64,000 nucleotides of DNA from Scatophagus argus (GCF_020382885.2 NC_058512.1:141501-205500); one strand, 5' to 3'; positions 1 to 23,369 are shown, numbered from the stretch's first letter. Notes: a model not told the origin generated them from the letters alone. Numbers and translations: made by a program.

Positions 1-1505
1 TGACTTTTATTGCAAAATAAATATTTTGTCTGAAAATATCTAATAATAATTCACTCTCTTCAGAACTCGATTTCTTATTTTTCAGTTTTGTGACACCAGA
101 TTTGTCACACGTTCAGTCTGGAGCAGACAGGTGAAGGCTGTCACTAACCGGTTGAGCAGAAACTTGTTTCATTCTTCAGGTACCAAGCCCCGCCCACACT
201 CTGCTCCTATTGGCTTAAGTTTACAGGGGTTTTTTCAGCTGATTCACACTGACACTGTGCTGCAACTGTTTGGGGGGGGCAGGTCACCGGTTCGATTCCC
301 CCACTGGACGGGCAGGAAAAAGTGAAGTGAAGTGAAGTGAAGTGAAGTGAAGTGAAGTGATTAATGTGAAAAATGCCCCCCCCCTTCATTAGCCGGCTGA
401 TGTGCCCTTGAGCAAGGCACTTAACCCCCCAATATGCTCCCCGGGCGCTTGATGCTGCCCACTGCTCCTGTGTGTGTTTCACTGCATGTAATTTGCCGGG
501 TGTTGCATGTGTGTGTTCAGCTAAGGATGGGTCAAATGCAGAAGACCAATTCAGTGTGTGTGTGTAAAAATATATATACTGTCAATAAAGCTGATTCTTC
601 TTCTTCTTCTTCAAGTGGTAATGGGGGTTCAAATAAACTCAACAAGTACAAAGCTTTGGGTTCACTTTGACGTGGACTAGCCGCTGCAGCAGACACAGCA
701 AGCTACATTTACCAACTATTTTGAATAAATAAATAAATAAAAACTGACAATCAAAAAATACTACTGTACTGTACTCAAATAGTACTGAATGCCCTTAACA
801 CTCAGGCTGTGAGAAAACATGCTGCAGATGTGTCACCTTTAGTGATCTGACAGGACGGCAGAGTGCTGGCACGGCAGTCCTGATCTTATCTCAGGATAGG
901 AATTCAGCTTTAACAGAACTATGCTAACCGAGGAGGTTAGGATGGCACAGATCCTGTCCTGAATTCCAAGTAACTGATGAAAATGGCAGCCAGTCGGTGG
1001 GAAATGAAGTGAGACAGTCTCCTGTCGCTCTGAACGCAGACAGACTGCAGAATCAGTTCAGAGCAAACCCAATGCAGGATGCATCACCCGCAATTAACTA
1101 ACTTTAGTTTTGTGATATATTGCTGCTTTGCCTCTGAAGAGAGCTCCTTTTCGTATGTGTATACTATATGAATTTCTGATCAGTGACCGGTAGATGACAA
1201 ATGAGCAGTGACAGATAAAACATCTAATACTGTACAACAACATCCCAGGATGTTCCCTGTATCAGCCCATTTAGTTTGATTATTTGTACAAAATGGAGGA
1301 GATATATTAAATGGTCAAACTGCTCAGATAAGTTAATAAACTACAGTTACTTGCGTCTAAAGGCCAACAGGTTGGTAAACCACTAAATAGCTGTCACTAT
1401 CAAGTGGGATGAACTAAATTAGTCGCCAGCTTGCGTTATGGCTCCTTAAAATCAAAATTGTAAAATTTCTAGAGAATCTGAAGAGCCTTTATGATTTAAT
1501 CTAGT
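1..1505. other. Upstream flank of fer, no gene seen
   Basis: Apart from the SINE described separately, I see no coding exon here. The first bases contain TTTATT (5-10 region), which would read AATAAA on the minus strand. That could be the 3' end of a neighbouring minus-strand gene outside the window, but nothing else supports it. The rest is AT-rich unique-looking sequence. Short open frames here show no recognisable domain. Confidence 0.5.
265..612 (+). repeat. tRNA-derived SINE, copy 1
   Basis: A pol III B-box-like sequence (GGTTCGATTCC, 289-299) is followed by a body shared with three other copies in this window: the ACTGCTCCTGTGTG block, the TTTCACTGCATG block and the GATGGGTCAAATGCAG block. 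It ends in an AATAAAGCTGATTC tail with TTC repeats. A pentanucleotide (GTGAA)n run at about 321-359 has expanded inside the element. The tRNA-like head appears incomplete on the 5' side. The family name is not assigned. Confidence 0.75.
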
Positions 1506-1559
1506 GTGAAGACCTCCGTTAATAGAACTGGAACAGTTTGTAGAGACTACCTAACTTAT

Positions 1560-1834
1560 TTTTCTCTCGTTTCTTTACATTATGCTTCAAAGTGTTCAAT
1601 ACGTCGGCTCTCTTCTTCGTCTCAGCCCCCCTCCTTTTTCCCCTTTTCCGTTTCCCGCGGAAGCCCCTCCCTGTTAGCCTTTAGCCGCTTAGCTCCGCAG
1701 CCTGACGACAGGAGGAGTAGCCGGGAAAACGGAGGAGATAAACAGGGAGAAGAGGAGAATATGAGCCCGGTGGAGAACGGCAGAGGACCGCGGTGACCCG
1801 ACAGCGAGTCTGCCGCTGAAACCAGCAGCTTCAC
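1560..1834 (+). promoter_or_regulatory. fer: Probable fer promoter and non-coding first exon
   Basis: A locally GC-rich, CpG-containing stretch ends at a good splice donor (CACG followed by GTACGT at 1835). The next exon has its acceptor CTCAG at 3081-3085 and carries the start codon, so this looks like the 5' untranslated first exon of fer. The transcription start is not visible from sequence alone. The open frames inside it carry no domain and are not proposed as genes. Confidence 0.5.
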
Positions 1835-3128
1835 GGTACGTTGGTGCGTCTGAAAACGAGCCAGCAGAAGTCGACTAACAGCGAACCTCCTCCCGACTCT
1901 CCCACTCCTCCTCCTCTGTCCGCTGTCTTCATCTTTTCTTTATTTGCTGGGAGAAAAGGGCAGAAAAAACACGTACAGAAAGAGAAAAAGTTAACTTCTG
2001 CCCATTTGTTTAGGTGTTAGATTGTTTTAGATTGTTTGATTTTCTTCACACTGACAGCCGTCATTGGCCTGCGAGCTTCAGTTTTCCTTTAGTTCCAATG
2101 GAAAGTTCAGCGCTGCCGTTAGCCCGCTAGCTTCAGTTTTCCATTATTCTTAGTGAGAATGAGCGGCTAGCGATAGCCTAGCTTCGGTTAGAGTTCGAAC
2201 GGAATTTAAAGTGTTTACAGTTGACAGGTTTAGAAAAGGTTTCCAAAAGTGACTTTGAACTGTGTTCTTTCATTTTATCTTAAAGAAGGTTGTTGAGCGG
2301 CTTTGGATTAAGTTTGAATGTGTTGGGAAAGTTTTGAAAGTGTTTGGGGAAGAAGGAAGCAGGATGTTTTGACAGCGTCTGACGGGGTGGGCAACTTTAA
2401 CAATTTGTGGCTTTAAAAGAGTTTAGATATTAGGAGATTCACCCAGTATTCTAAAGTAAAACGAATCATTTTAACGTTTTTGAATGATCTCGTGGTTTTA
2501 ATGTGGGCTAAAGCTTAACATTGAGTCGATTAATATTTTCTAATCAGTAATCAGTTACTGCGTCTCCAAAACGTTTGGACGAACAGACTGAAGCTTGTTT
2601 GTCATTTATGATTAAGATGTGGTTATTCCTTGTGGATTGGAGATTACTTTTTTATGTTTAAAGTTTCAGTTAATTAAACATTGCAGCATTTGTAAATAAT
2701 ATTTCAGAAGAGACTGGTGAGGGCTGTAGTTAGTCATTATTTTCATAACTGATAGCGTATTTCCTCACTACTGAAAATTAAATCTGAAGGGTTTTGAGAC
2801 TTTGAGACGTGTTGAAATCAGTTTGAATCTGTTTGGAAAGTTTTAAGAGTTTTGGGAAGACGTTTGGTGAAATTTGTGGATGTTTTGACAGTTTCTATGA
2901 AATCCTGGGACATGTTTTAATGTCAGTGATATATGATAAGTAAACAATCTGTTTAATGTCACTTCAGTCACTGTGTTAAGTTTTATCTGCAGAATGTACT
3001 TGATATATAAATATGCATGTCACATAATTAAGAAGCTGTCACACATTGTCTCTTTTTATTCTAATTATCTCTGTTCTCTCCTCAGAGGAGGACCATGCAA
3101 TCATTCCTCGCTCGCCCCCGCCGTTAGA

Positions 3129-3160
3129 GTGTGTGTGTGTGTGTGTGTGTGTGTGAGTGT
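3129..3160 (+). repeat. (GT)n microsatellite in the fer 5'UTR
   Basis: A GT run lies between the exon 2 acceptor (3085) and the start codon (3181), so it is transcribed and kept in mature fer mRNA if this exon is used as modelled. Confidence 0.85.
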
Positions 3161-3180
3161 GTGTGAGTGAGAGATTCAGG

Positions 3181-14415
<11,235 letters not shown>

Positions 14416-16000
14416 TGACATCATCACATCTCACCACCATCAAGAAGCCATGACATCATCACACCTCACCACCATCAAAAAGCGATGTCATCATCAGAGA
14501 CAAAAGATCAAAGTTCGTCACTTCTTCAGCAGGGTTACCTTTGTCTCATTTTTGTTTGGAGGTGGGTGTGGTCAGCAGGTGGGCGTGTCTTCATTTAAAA
14601 AAAAGCACTAAACATTTTGGTAAACACTAAAGACACCAGGAATGATGACAGCACACACTGAGCAAGTCTGTTAGCAAAACACTACAAAGTGACACAGTTT
14701 AAAATCACAGAAATGCAACAATATTGTAAGTGCAATTTCTCAAAGTAGATGCTGATCTGTTAGCATTTAGCTGATGTTTGAAATCTCTGAGCTACAGTGT
14801 AAACACAGCCAAAAACTACTGTCAGGTGCTAATGAGGTTAGCATGGATGTAGCAGCTGCACACTTGCAAAAAAAATCAGACTTCAGTTATGATGATTAAA
14901 CCTGTAAAAACCTGCCAGTGAGACAGGAAGTGACACATGCAGGATTGCTAAATGAGCTAACCGTTTAGCACGATTTTAGAGGGTTCCTGCTCACTACAAA
15001 CAGACAGACAAATCTCCCTATTAAAACTTCCTGTTCTATTTCTTACCTGTTGAATCACTGAGGTCAAACTGTTTCCTGTTTACCTGTGTATCAGCTACCA
15101 GTCCTCAGTTGTGTTTGTGTGTGTGTATGTGTGTGTGTGTGTGTGTGGTGGGGGGGTGTCACTGATGAGGCCACGCCAGTAACAAAGATTGACCAGCTGA
15201 ACTGCCCCTCTCTCTACTGTTACCATAACAACAGCTTCAACACTAAATGTTTCCAATCAGCTTTTAACACTAACATCAACTCTTTATCATTTTTACTTAT
15301 TTTGTTCCTACTTTTATTTATTATTATTTCTGTTTATTAAATTTGTGAAACTGAACTTTATTCTGAAAAACCAGCCATCAGTCATTACAGACCACATCCA
15401 CCTTACTTTTTTAAAGGATGATTTGACCAATCAGTGACTTCTTGTTCTTTGTTGTCAGAAAAAAAATTAGATGATGCCTCTAAAAGTTGAAAAGCAGACA
15501 TTTTTGTTTCAATAAATTAATAAATAACATTTATGCAAGAAAAATGTAAGCAAAGCAAATCAAACACCACCAAAACATTTCCTTCTCAAAATAAGTAAAT
15601 GACATCAGCACTTACACTGGTTGTCATAGTAACTGAGACAAAGTTGGAAAAGAAAAAAGGTTTATTATTTATGCACTGCAATTAGAAAAAAAAATGTTTA
15701 AATAAATCATGAGTCCTGATTGGTTAACATCACTTCCTGGACTGAGTGGGGGTGGAGCTTTAAAGAATTTCCCCTAAATAAATAAAGTAATTCTGATTCT
15801 GATAAAATGTTAATGATATCAGCACCACATACTGTTGTAAATAAATTCAAGATGTTTTTACAGTTTGTTTTTTTCCTTCTAGTTTTTGTATTTTGAACAC
15901 TAATCTTCTGTTTGTCTTTTATATTTGTTTAAACTCTATAAAAATATTATTGTAGCATTTATTATGAAAATAAATAATACAAACAAACTGATGTGTGACA
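14416..16000 (+). other. fer: fer 3'UTR and intergenic gap to cdc26
   Basis: Sequence after the fer stop has no coding exon. Candidate poly(A) signals on the plus strand are AATAAA at 15781-15786 and 15969-15974. A (GT)n run lies near 15114-15147. The convergent cdc26 gene ends at about 16300, so the two transcripts end within a few hundred bases of each other. Which signal fer uses cannot be told from sequence. Confidence 0.5.
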
Positions 16001-16308
16001 TTTCTGACATAATCGGCTAGCAGGCTAATGTTGGCTAACAGTGGCACAGAAGTGTCCAGTAGAATCCTGTGGCAGACATTTAAAGCTTCACTAAATCTGT
16101 CTTCTAACTCATCATCTACTGAAAGGCGAATCAGAGATCTGAGATGAGTTCAGATTGGGCCGCCAACACTGAACCTGACGTGATAATACAGGACGTCCAT
16201 CCAAGCCAAGTTTGACTTCCACCTGCTGATCCTGACGAAACACAAAACTACATTTCACTTTCTGAAAAAACGGAGACAAACAAATCTTGTTCAATTGAAA
16301 CATTTTTA

Positions 16309-17184
16309 TTAAAACTGTAAACTTCCAAATAAGGTCGGCAGCGTGGCCGGTTTGGGATGGGGCTTGTAGCCAATTCGGTCGTTGATAAGCTCCGCCCTCG
16401 ATGCGGCAGAGGAGGAAGAAACTGTGGCAGAGGCCCCACCCCCGATTATGTCAACACTGACGCCCCCTCCTGACTCCGCCTCCTCTCGCTGACGCTTTCT
16501 GGCCTGAATGAAGCACAATAATAATAATTATGTTTTATCTGTGAATCTAACAATAAGAAAGCTATGAAAACATATCACTTGTGCTCTACATTTTCTGCAT
16601 TTGTTTAAGTAGCCTACCCCCTGGCTGACGTTCTGTTGTTTGTATGTATGTTCATTATAATAACTGCCTTGTATTGAATATTTCAATAATAAAATTAAAA
16701 AAAAAAAAAAAATAATAATAATAATAATTATGTTTTATCTGTGAATCTAACAATAAGAAAGCTATGAAAACATATCACTTGTGCTCTACATTTGTATGTA
16801 TGTTCATTATAATAACCGCCTTGTATTGAATATTTCAATAATAATAATAAAAAAATATATATATAATAATTATGTTTTTTGATGTCTGGTAGAAATTCGT
16901 CTTGTTAAAAGTTTGAGCTCAACATTTAAATTCAGTTTTAAACATTTTTAATGTTTGATTTTCTCGAAAAGCCAAAAGTATAGTTTAAAATAGAGTCTCA
17001 TTTCCTGTTTATGATGATTTCATCATTCTGGCTCAGTTATCAATAGTACTGATCCTTACCGGCAGTACTAATTGATACTGATAGGTACAAAAGTGGTTCA
17101 AACCTCGAGCTCCTTCTTGACGCTCTCGAACTCCTCCGTGTCGTCGATCTTCAGCTCCAGACGAGTCGGTTTCCTCCTCAACAT
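16309..17184 (-). CDS. cdc26: Anaphase-promoting complex subunit CDC26
   Basis: Small APC/C subunit that binds and stabilises the TPR subunit APC6/CDC16, acting in ubiquitin ligation during mitosis. Two coding exons on the minus strand: 17184-17104 (27 codons) and 16503-16309 (64 codons plus stop), giving 91 aa; human CDC26 is 85 aa. The N-terminus [20 protein letters not shown] is the conserved APC6-binding segment. The C-terminus keeps [14 protein letters not shown] and ends FGSLQF. The middle is low-complexity (Gly/Ser/Ala). An untranslated exon probably ends at 17837 (donor GTAAGT on the minus strand), joining an acceptor at 17193-17195. The promoter is shared with prpf4. AATAAA overlaps the stop codon. 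Confidence 0.96.
16515..16866. repeat. Local tandem duplication in the cdc26 intron
   Basis: A unit beginning AATTATGTTTTATCTGTG and ending TTGAATATTTCAATAATAA occurs at about 16528-16710 and again at about 16727-16866. The second copy lacks about 50 bp of the middle. Each copy ends in an A/ATA-rich run. It looks like a simple local duplication in the only coding-region intron of cdc26. Confidence 0.7.
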
Positions 17185-17836
17185 ATTTTCTTCTGTCACA
17201 AACATCAGGACCAACAAAGTAACACTTACTGATAACGTTATTGATTATTGGTTTGCAGTCTAATGACTTTCATCATTAGATAACAGTGAACATCAGCATG
17301 ACATCAATATTTTGACATGCTCTTGCTAGTGCTAACTGGTACCGTTGCTATGGTAACTGAGGCGCTATGAACAGAGGTAGATAAAGACTAAACCTGACCA
17401 GGTTTACATAAACAGCTCCAGCGGTTGTTACGACATGTGCGTGCTGATCTAAAAGCATTTCGGACACGCCGAGTAATTTCCTGTGATTTTGAAATGAGTT
17501 CGGTTTATCCATCAATTTCTCACTCTAAACTGTACTACACCATTCTTCAATCTGATCTTCTGTTCTCCCCTCTTGTCACATTTGTCTCAAGTAAAACACT
17601 TCAAACTGCTTGCTTGTTTAAGGTACTAATAAAGTAGTGTTAAATGAAAACTGCTCTGGAAGTTCAGATCCCAGAAGCTAGCAGCACTGGAAGATCTGAT
17701 GGAACAGAAGCTAAGCTAACTGGCTACCGTCTGTTCGCAGACTGAAACCACTGAATTTAACTCAAGGCGCGCTGAGTTTCCTCCCTCGCCTTTACACGCC
17801 AGTTTCAAAAGTCGTAATTGACCCATATAAACTTAC

Positions 17837-17988
17837 CTGACAGGTGTGCTGTTGTGGTATGTTCACGGATTTTCTCTAGCCTTGTGTTTGTTAGCTGCCC
17901 CTCTGTCTACCGGAAGAACACCCTTTGACCCGGAAGCTGATACAGTCTTTGCATCCGGTTGATCCTGCTGCCCCGTTTCTCCTCATCG
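17837..17988. promoter_or_regulatory. Shared cdc26/prpf4 bidirectional promoter
   Basis: Untranslated first exons of the two divergent genes appear to start within about 150 bp of each other. The cdc26 donor is GTAAGT read on the minus strand at 17836-17831, and the prpf4 donor is GTAAGT at 17989-17994. Between them are two CCGGAAG sites (910-916 and 930-936 past 17000), the ETS/GABP-type core common in TATA-less housekeeping promoters. Human CDC26 and PRPF4 are also head-to-head. Exact start sites are inferred. Confidence 0.75.
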
Positions 17989-18756
17989 GTAAGTTTTAAA
18001 GTCAAAATAAAGTTAGAGTTTAAAACGCACCGTTGTGTAGCTGTGATTCAAACCGTCGTGTATTGGCTCAGGTGTGGCTACCGTGTGTGCGACGCACTCT
18101 GACGTTGCCTTAATTGACGTCTGTGTTGGTGCTAATGCTAACGTTAGCTGAGTGAACCGCGTTTTGTCTTTTCTGTTGCTTCCAAATCCATTGAAAAATC
18201 TTCTAATTCTGGGCTGTTTGGCTCACAGAAAGAGTTTGTCAGCCACCGGAACTCAACTCATCTCTGTGTCTCATCTCTTTGACTGTAATTTGGTGTTGAA
18301 ATGATGAACTACAGAGCAGAGTATTGTTTATTTAAGTGCTAAATTACGATTATGAATAAATCTATTTTGTCTGTTGTTGGTAGACTATGTCATTTTCATA
18401 CTGATTGTGTTTTTAATCTTTTTATAATTAAAATATTATATAAATATAATATAGGCACAGCTGAACAAAACTGAATGCAAGAATCAATCAATCAATGATG
18501 GAAATTAGCAAACGAATATAATTATGAAACAAAAGAGAAGTCATATTGAAAACCAGATAAGAATAAATAAAAGGCAAAATAAATGCCTTAAATAAAAGGC
18601 AAAGGTAAAACAAACAAAAAGAGACACAAAGGAGAAAGGTACGAGACATTAGAAGCACGTCTTTATGTATCATTTGGTTATTTTCTCTCTCTCTAGTTTT
18701 CCCAGCAGCCTCTGGGGGGGTGACGGCAGCAGAAGAAGAAGAAGACCTGAATCGAA

Positions 18757-19883
18757 ATGTCGGACGAGGAGGATGCGGCTCCGGCCGTAAAGAAGACTCG
18801 TGTTTTCTATGGTAGCCTGGAGGAAAAGGAGCGCGAGCGCCTGAGTTCGGACACACCGAGCAGCAAGGCAGCAGGAAGTGATGCAGTGAAGGCAGGGATC
18901 GACGCAGGAAACATCAACATCTCTTCAGGTTGGTCATGTTTTAAACTACAGATGGATGTGGTGATGTGTGTGTGTGTGACTCTGTTTCCCATGATGCCGT
19001 GCAGGAGAGACTCTGGAGCTGGAGGACCGAGTCAGTGAACGGCAGCAGGAGGCGCTTGCTGCGTTTGAGCGGCGGCGGCGAGCGAGACAGATCACCGTCT
19101 CCACCGATGACGCGGAAGTGAAGGCTGGCCTCCGAGCCCTGGGAGAGCCAATCACGTTGTTTGGAGAGGGGCCAGCTGACCGCCGTGAGAGGTGCGTTTG
19201 AAAATCAAATAGATGAATTCAGTCGAGTTGAAACAAGCGGAAGAATTCATTAAAGAAAATGATCGTGTGTGCTTAACACGTGCTGTTCGTTCCGTGTCAA
19301 AGCACCTTAACGGGTCGAGGTGACGGCTCGCCACGCTGAGAATCCTGGTTGGATTAAAGCGTCTTATTCAGGAGCGTCCGAAGACACCATCAGTCTTTCA
19401 TCTCTCCGCGCTGTCAGCTTCAGGCTCGTATGATCTGAAATCAAACCTCTGGATCTGTGTGAGAAGGTCAGCAGATCCGGTCAGACCCTGATCAGACTGT
19501 TTGACTGACTGATTTCATTTCGACTTTGTTTAGTTTAGTGAATTAACAGACTCACCGAGTCACCGAGTCGTGTTTGTACGTGAGAAAGATGAGCGTCTCG
19601 ACCAGGTGCAGAGGAAGTCAGATTCAACTGTTTCTGTCGGCCTGAACGAGAGGAGGAGCCAACAGACCTCATGACTGACACTGTGGGGGGTTACAGTCAG
19701 TGAGCTGCAGACTCGGTGTCTGTGTGTCGGTGTCAGTGACTCTGTGTCTGTCGTCGTGACTGAACTCTGATCAGAAACTTCCTCTTCTTCAGGCTGCGAA
19801 ATGTTCTGTCTGTAGTCGGTCCTGACGCTCTGAAGAAGTCCAGGAGAGACGAAGAGAGAGCCAAGAGGTCACAGGACGAGGTC

Positions 19884-19934
<51 letters not shown>

Positions 19935-22900
19935 ACATTAATATTCAGAGTAAATATTAAGAAAATGTCCCAGTGGGTTCGAACAGATCAGGAGTTAGTA
20001 TTAACATGTGATCTGTGTCCACCTTCCTGAGATACAGACACACTGCAGGTGTGGTCAGGTTCAGTCAGGTGTGAACGCCTGGATCTCAGCCTAACACCAG
20101 CTGTGGTCTAATACACAGGCATAAATGTCTTTAAATGTTTTAGTATTTAAAAATGTGTTCTCTCTGACCAATCACAGTGCCAGCAGACGTGGTATCACGA
20201 AGGCTCCGCCTACCTAAAGGACGCTCGACTCTGGTTGGCCAAATATTCTCTGCCACGGTGAGTTGGCAACAAACCAACCAGTCAGAGAGAGAGAGAGAGA
20301 GAGAGAGGAGGGCCGCGAGTTTCTCCTTGTCTCAAACCGAACAGAAATCTCAGACACGGAGGTAATCTGATTGGCTGTGACTCACAAGCTCCTGCTGTAA
20401 TTGGTCCATCAGGGCGATGAAACGGCTGGAGGCTGCACGTGCTCAGAGGGACATTCCTGAGTCAACCAGGGCCATCCGGCAACAGGAGCTGCACAAGAGC
20501 CTGCGGGTGAGACGAGACGACATCAGTACTTACATTTTTATTGGTGAAACGTTCAGGTTCATTAACACGCAACCAATGAATAATAGGAAGAACAAAAATA
20601 TATTTTCATAAGTTAACCTCATTAACATGCAGACAAAAGTGTCAACATGACCGATCAGTAACCTTCTTCTTCTTCTTCTTCTTCTTCTTCTTCTTCTTCT
20701 TTAGAATCTTAACAACTTCTGCAGTCAAATCGGTGATGATCGACCAATCAGCTTCTGCCATTTCAGCCCCGACTCCAAAATGCTGGCCACTGGCTCCTGG
20801 TAACAAGCTCCACCCACTGTTGCGTTAGCATTAGCATGCAGGGAGTTAGCATAACCTTGAGAAGAGCTTGAATTCCACACGCTCATGTTGTGATGAAGCT
20901 AATCCTAACATGCTAACGCCCCCTACAGGAGCGGCTTGTGTAAGCTGTGGTCCGTCCCCGACTGCAGCCTGATTCGTACGCTCAGAGGTAAAACGAATCA
21001 ATAACTGATGCATCTGCAGGGTCGTTAATCTTTAATCTCACAGTTATTTGTTTTCTACTCGTGATATTTTCTAGTTGGACTGTAACACAAAAATCATTCA
21101 AGAGTTGTCAATCAAAGAGTTGAAGTTCACTTCAACTCTTTGAGTGAATATGACCTGGATGACAGAATCTCCACAGACATCTCAGCTAATTTTAATCATT
21201 TTTATTAAATGAGTCTCAATATGTTCAATAACTCTATGAAAAAATCTATGAACTTTATTCACACTTTAATTTCTTAATAAATAAATTGATTAATGACTTA
21301 ATGAATGAGTAATTAATCCCTGCTCTGTGATTGACTGAAGGACACAACACCAACGTGGGTGCAGTCGTCTTCCGTCCACAGGCCGGTGTCTCTCTTGACC
21401 AATCGGACGTTAGCTTGGCCTCGTGTGCCGCTGATGGATCAGTGAAGCTGTGGAACCTAGAGAGGTAGGAGACAAGGAGACCAGGGGGGAGGAGTTGAGG
21501 GGGTGACGGCAAGGAGACGAGTAGATTAATAATGAAACCTCTTCTCCATGTGGTCACACGTCTCTCGCCGGTTGCTGTAGTGACGAGCCGGTGGCAGACA
21601 TCGAGGGACACAGCGAGCGAGTGTCTCGAGTGTCCTGGCATCCTTCCGGGAGGTTTCTGGGAACAACCAGGTGAACACCTGACTCATCAGAGTGTGTCTG
21701 TGTACTAATACACACACAGAGTATTTACCCGCTTCTCTCTCTGTAGTTATGATAACTCGTGGCGTCTGTGGGATCTGGAGGTGCAGGAGGAAATCCTCCA
21801 TCAGGAAGGTCACAGTAAAGGAGTCCACGACATCCACTTTCACCCCGACGGATCACTGGCTGCTACTGGGTAAAACACACACTCTACACACTGTAGTACT
21901 CTCAGATGGTAGTAGTACCACACCAGCACACATTGTGTCAAAGTGGTGAGGACTCATCCGGGTGTACACACCTGACATCAGGTCAGATTTTAGTTTCTGC
22001 TCAGGTGTAAGTCGTGACAGAAGAGCTGATCACAGACAGTGAAAGCAGTCAAAGTGTTTGGTGTGGTTTTTAAATGTCACGCGTCACGATCCCGTCTCTC
22101 TCTGTGACCAATCAGCGGACTGGACGCGTTTGGCAGAGTGTGGGACCTCCGGACAGGACGCTGCGTTGTTTTCCTGGAGGGACACCTGAAAGAGATCTAC
22201 AGCCTGAACTTCTCCCCCAACGGGTCAGCCAGTCAGAGAACAGCACGTACAACACACAGCCAATCAGAAAGAAACAAGCAGACGAATAAACACTGACACA
22301 CAATTTACATTCATATTTTTAAAAAATCAATCGTTTTGGTTTCTTTGTGTGTCTCAGGTACCACCTGGCGACAGGAAGTGGTGACAACACCTGTAAGGTT
22401 TGGGAGCTGAGAAACAGGAAGTGTCTGTACACAGTCCCTGCCCACCAGAACCTGCTGTCTGCTGTCCGCTTCCAACGTAAAAAATAACACGCTTGGACTT
22501 GTTTCATTCCATTGTATTTTCGTTATTGTTTTCTTTTATTTTCAGTTGTTTTGCTTTCATTTCATTGGGTTTTTTTTATATACATATTTTTACTATTTTT
22601 ATTTTCATCGTTTTTATATATCATTTTTTATGTCTTTTTAAAAAAAAAATACTTTGATGTCCATTTCCTGTTTGTAGCCACCGATGGTCACTTCCTGTTG
22701 ACCGGAGCATACGACAACACAGCGAAGATTTGGAGTCATCCGAGCTGGATGCCGTTGAAGACGCTCGCCGGACACGAGGGGAAGGTACAAACACTGTGTT
22801 GTGATTGGTCCGTTCAGATGCTGTTGCCGGTTGGTGGAGATGCCTGAGGTACCTTGTTTTTTGTTCTCAGGTTATGGGCGTCGATGTGTCACCTGATGGC

Positions 22901-22957
22901 AAACTGATCGCCACGAGCTCCTACGACCGAACCTTCAAACTCTGGCTGTCTGAGTGA
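18757..22957 (+). CDS. prpf4: U4/U6 snRNP protein Prp4 (PRPF4)
   Basis: WD40 scaffold of the U4/U6 di-snRNP, needed for tri-snRNP assembly in the nucleus. Exons: 18757-18928, 19005-19191, 19793-19880, 20178-20257, 20413-20506, 20705-20799, 20929-20987, 21341-21464, 21581-21670, 21747-21869, 22116-22223, 22358-22476, 22678-22784, 22871-22957. Phases agree and give 510 aa; human is about 522. The N-terminal part has [13 protein letters not shown] and the PRP4 motif region [13 protein letters not shown]. Then come seven WD repeats (about residue 210 on), with [22 protein letters not shown] and [10 protein letters not shown], ending [12 protein letters not shown]. The N-terminus differs from human in its first residues. 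The donor after 19880 is poor (GTCCGC) and is followed at once by a CA repeat. Confidence 0.97.
19889..19930 (+). repeat. (CA)n microsatellite beside a prpf4 donor
   Basis: About 20 CA units start 8-9 bases after the exon end at 19880, so the repeat lies inside the region where U1 and splicing regulators bind. Confidence 0.9.
20663..20703 (+). repeat. (TTC)n tract leading into a prpf4 acceptor
   Basis: A CTT/TTC trinucleotide run forms the polypyrimidine tract of the acceptor TTTAG at 20700-20704. A pyrimidine microsatellite here can vary in length without harming the tract. Confidence 0.8.
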
Positions 22958-23044
22958 TGTCATGATGATGTCATGGCACGACAGAAATACACATTTTTAA
23001 GTTTTCTGATGAATGAAATGTATTTTTTGTTTGTTTTTTTTTAA

Positions 23045-23050
23045 AATAAA
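23045..23050 (+). terminator. prpf4: prpf4 poly(A) signal
   Basis: AATAAA lies 88 bases after the prpf4 stop and is followed by a T-rich stretch. No nearer signal is seen. Confidence 0.7.
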
Positions 23051-23369
23051 AGTTTACATTCAGGATTTCGTCTCTTGTTTTGATAATCTCTGACGTTTTC
23101 ATCTCATCAACTGAAACAACCGAACAACAAACGAAACAATCGAAACCTAATCAATTCCTCATGATATTTTAACAAAAACTAAAAGTCTGCTGGAGGAACT
23201 GATCAGCTAACTGACAGCAGCTGATTTAAGATGAGATGAAAACATCATTAAACTTTGTCACTTTGTAAATATTAAAAACAATGAAAGCAGAAACAGATGA
23301 GTCGACATCCAACATATTTTAATAAAATACAAAACTGTCTGTGTGTGTGTGTGTGTGCGTGTGTGTGTG

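Noticed and set aside
285-300. tRNA gene suggested by the GGTTCGATTCC B-box
   Set aside because: No A-box and clover-leaf could be drawn, and the sequence continues as a shared SINE body.
1506-1834. Small open frames on both strands around the fer first exon
   Set aside because: GC-rich leader sequence with no domain; better explained as an untranslated exon with a good donor at 1835.
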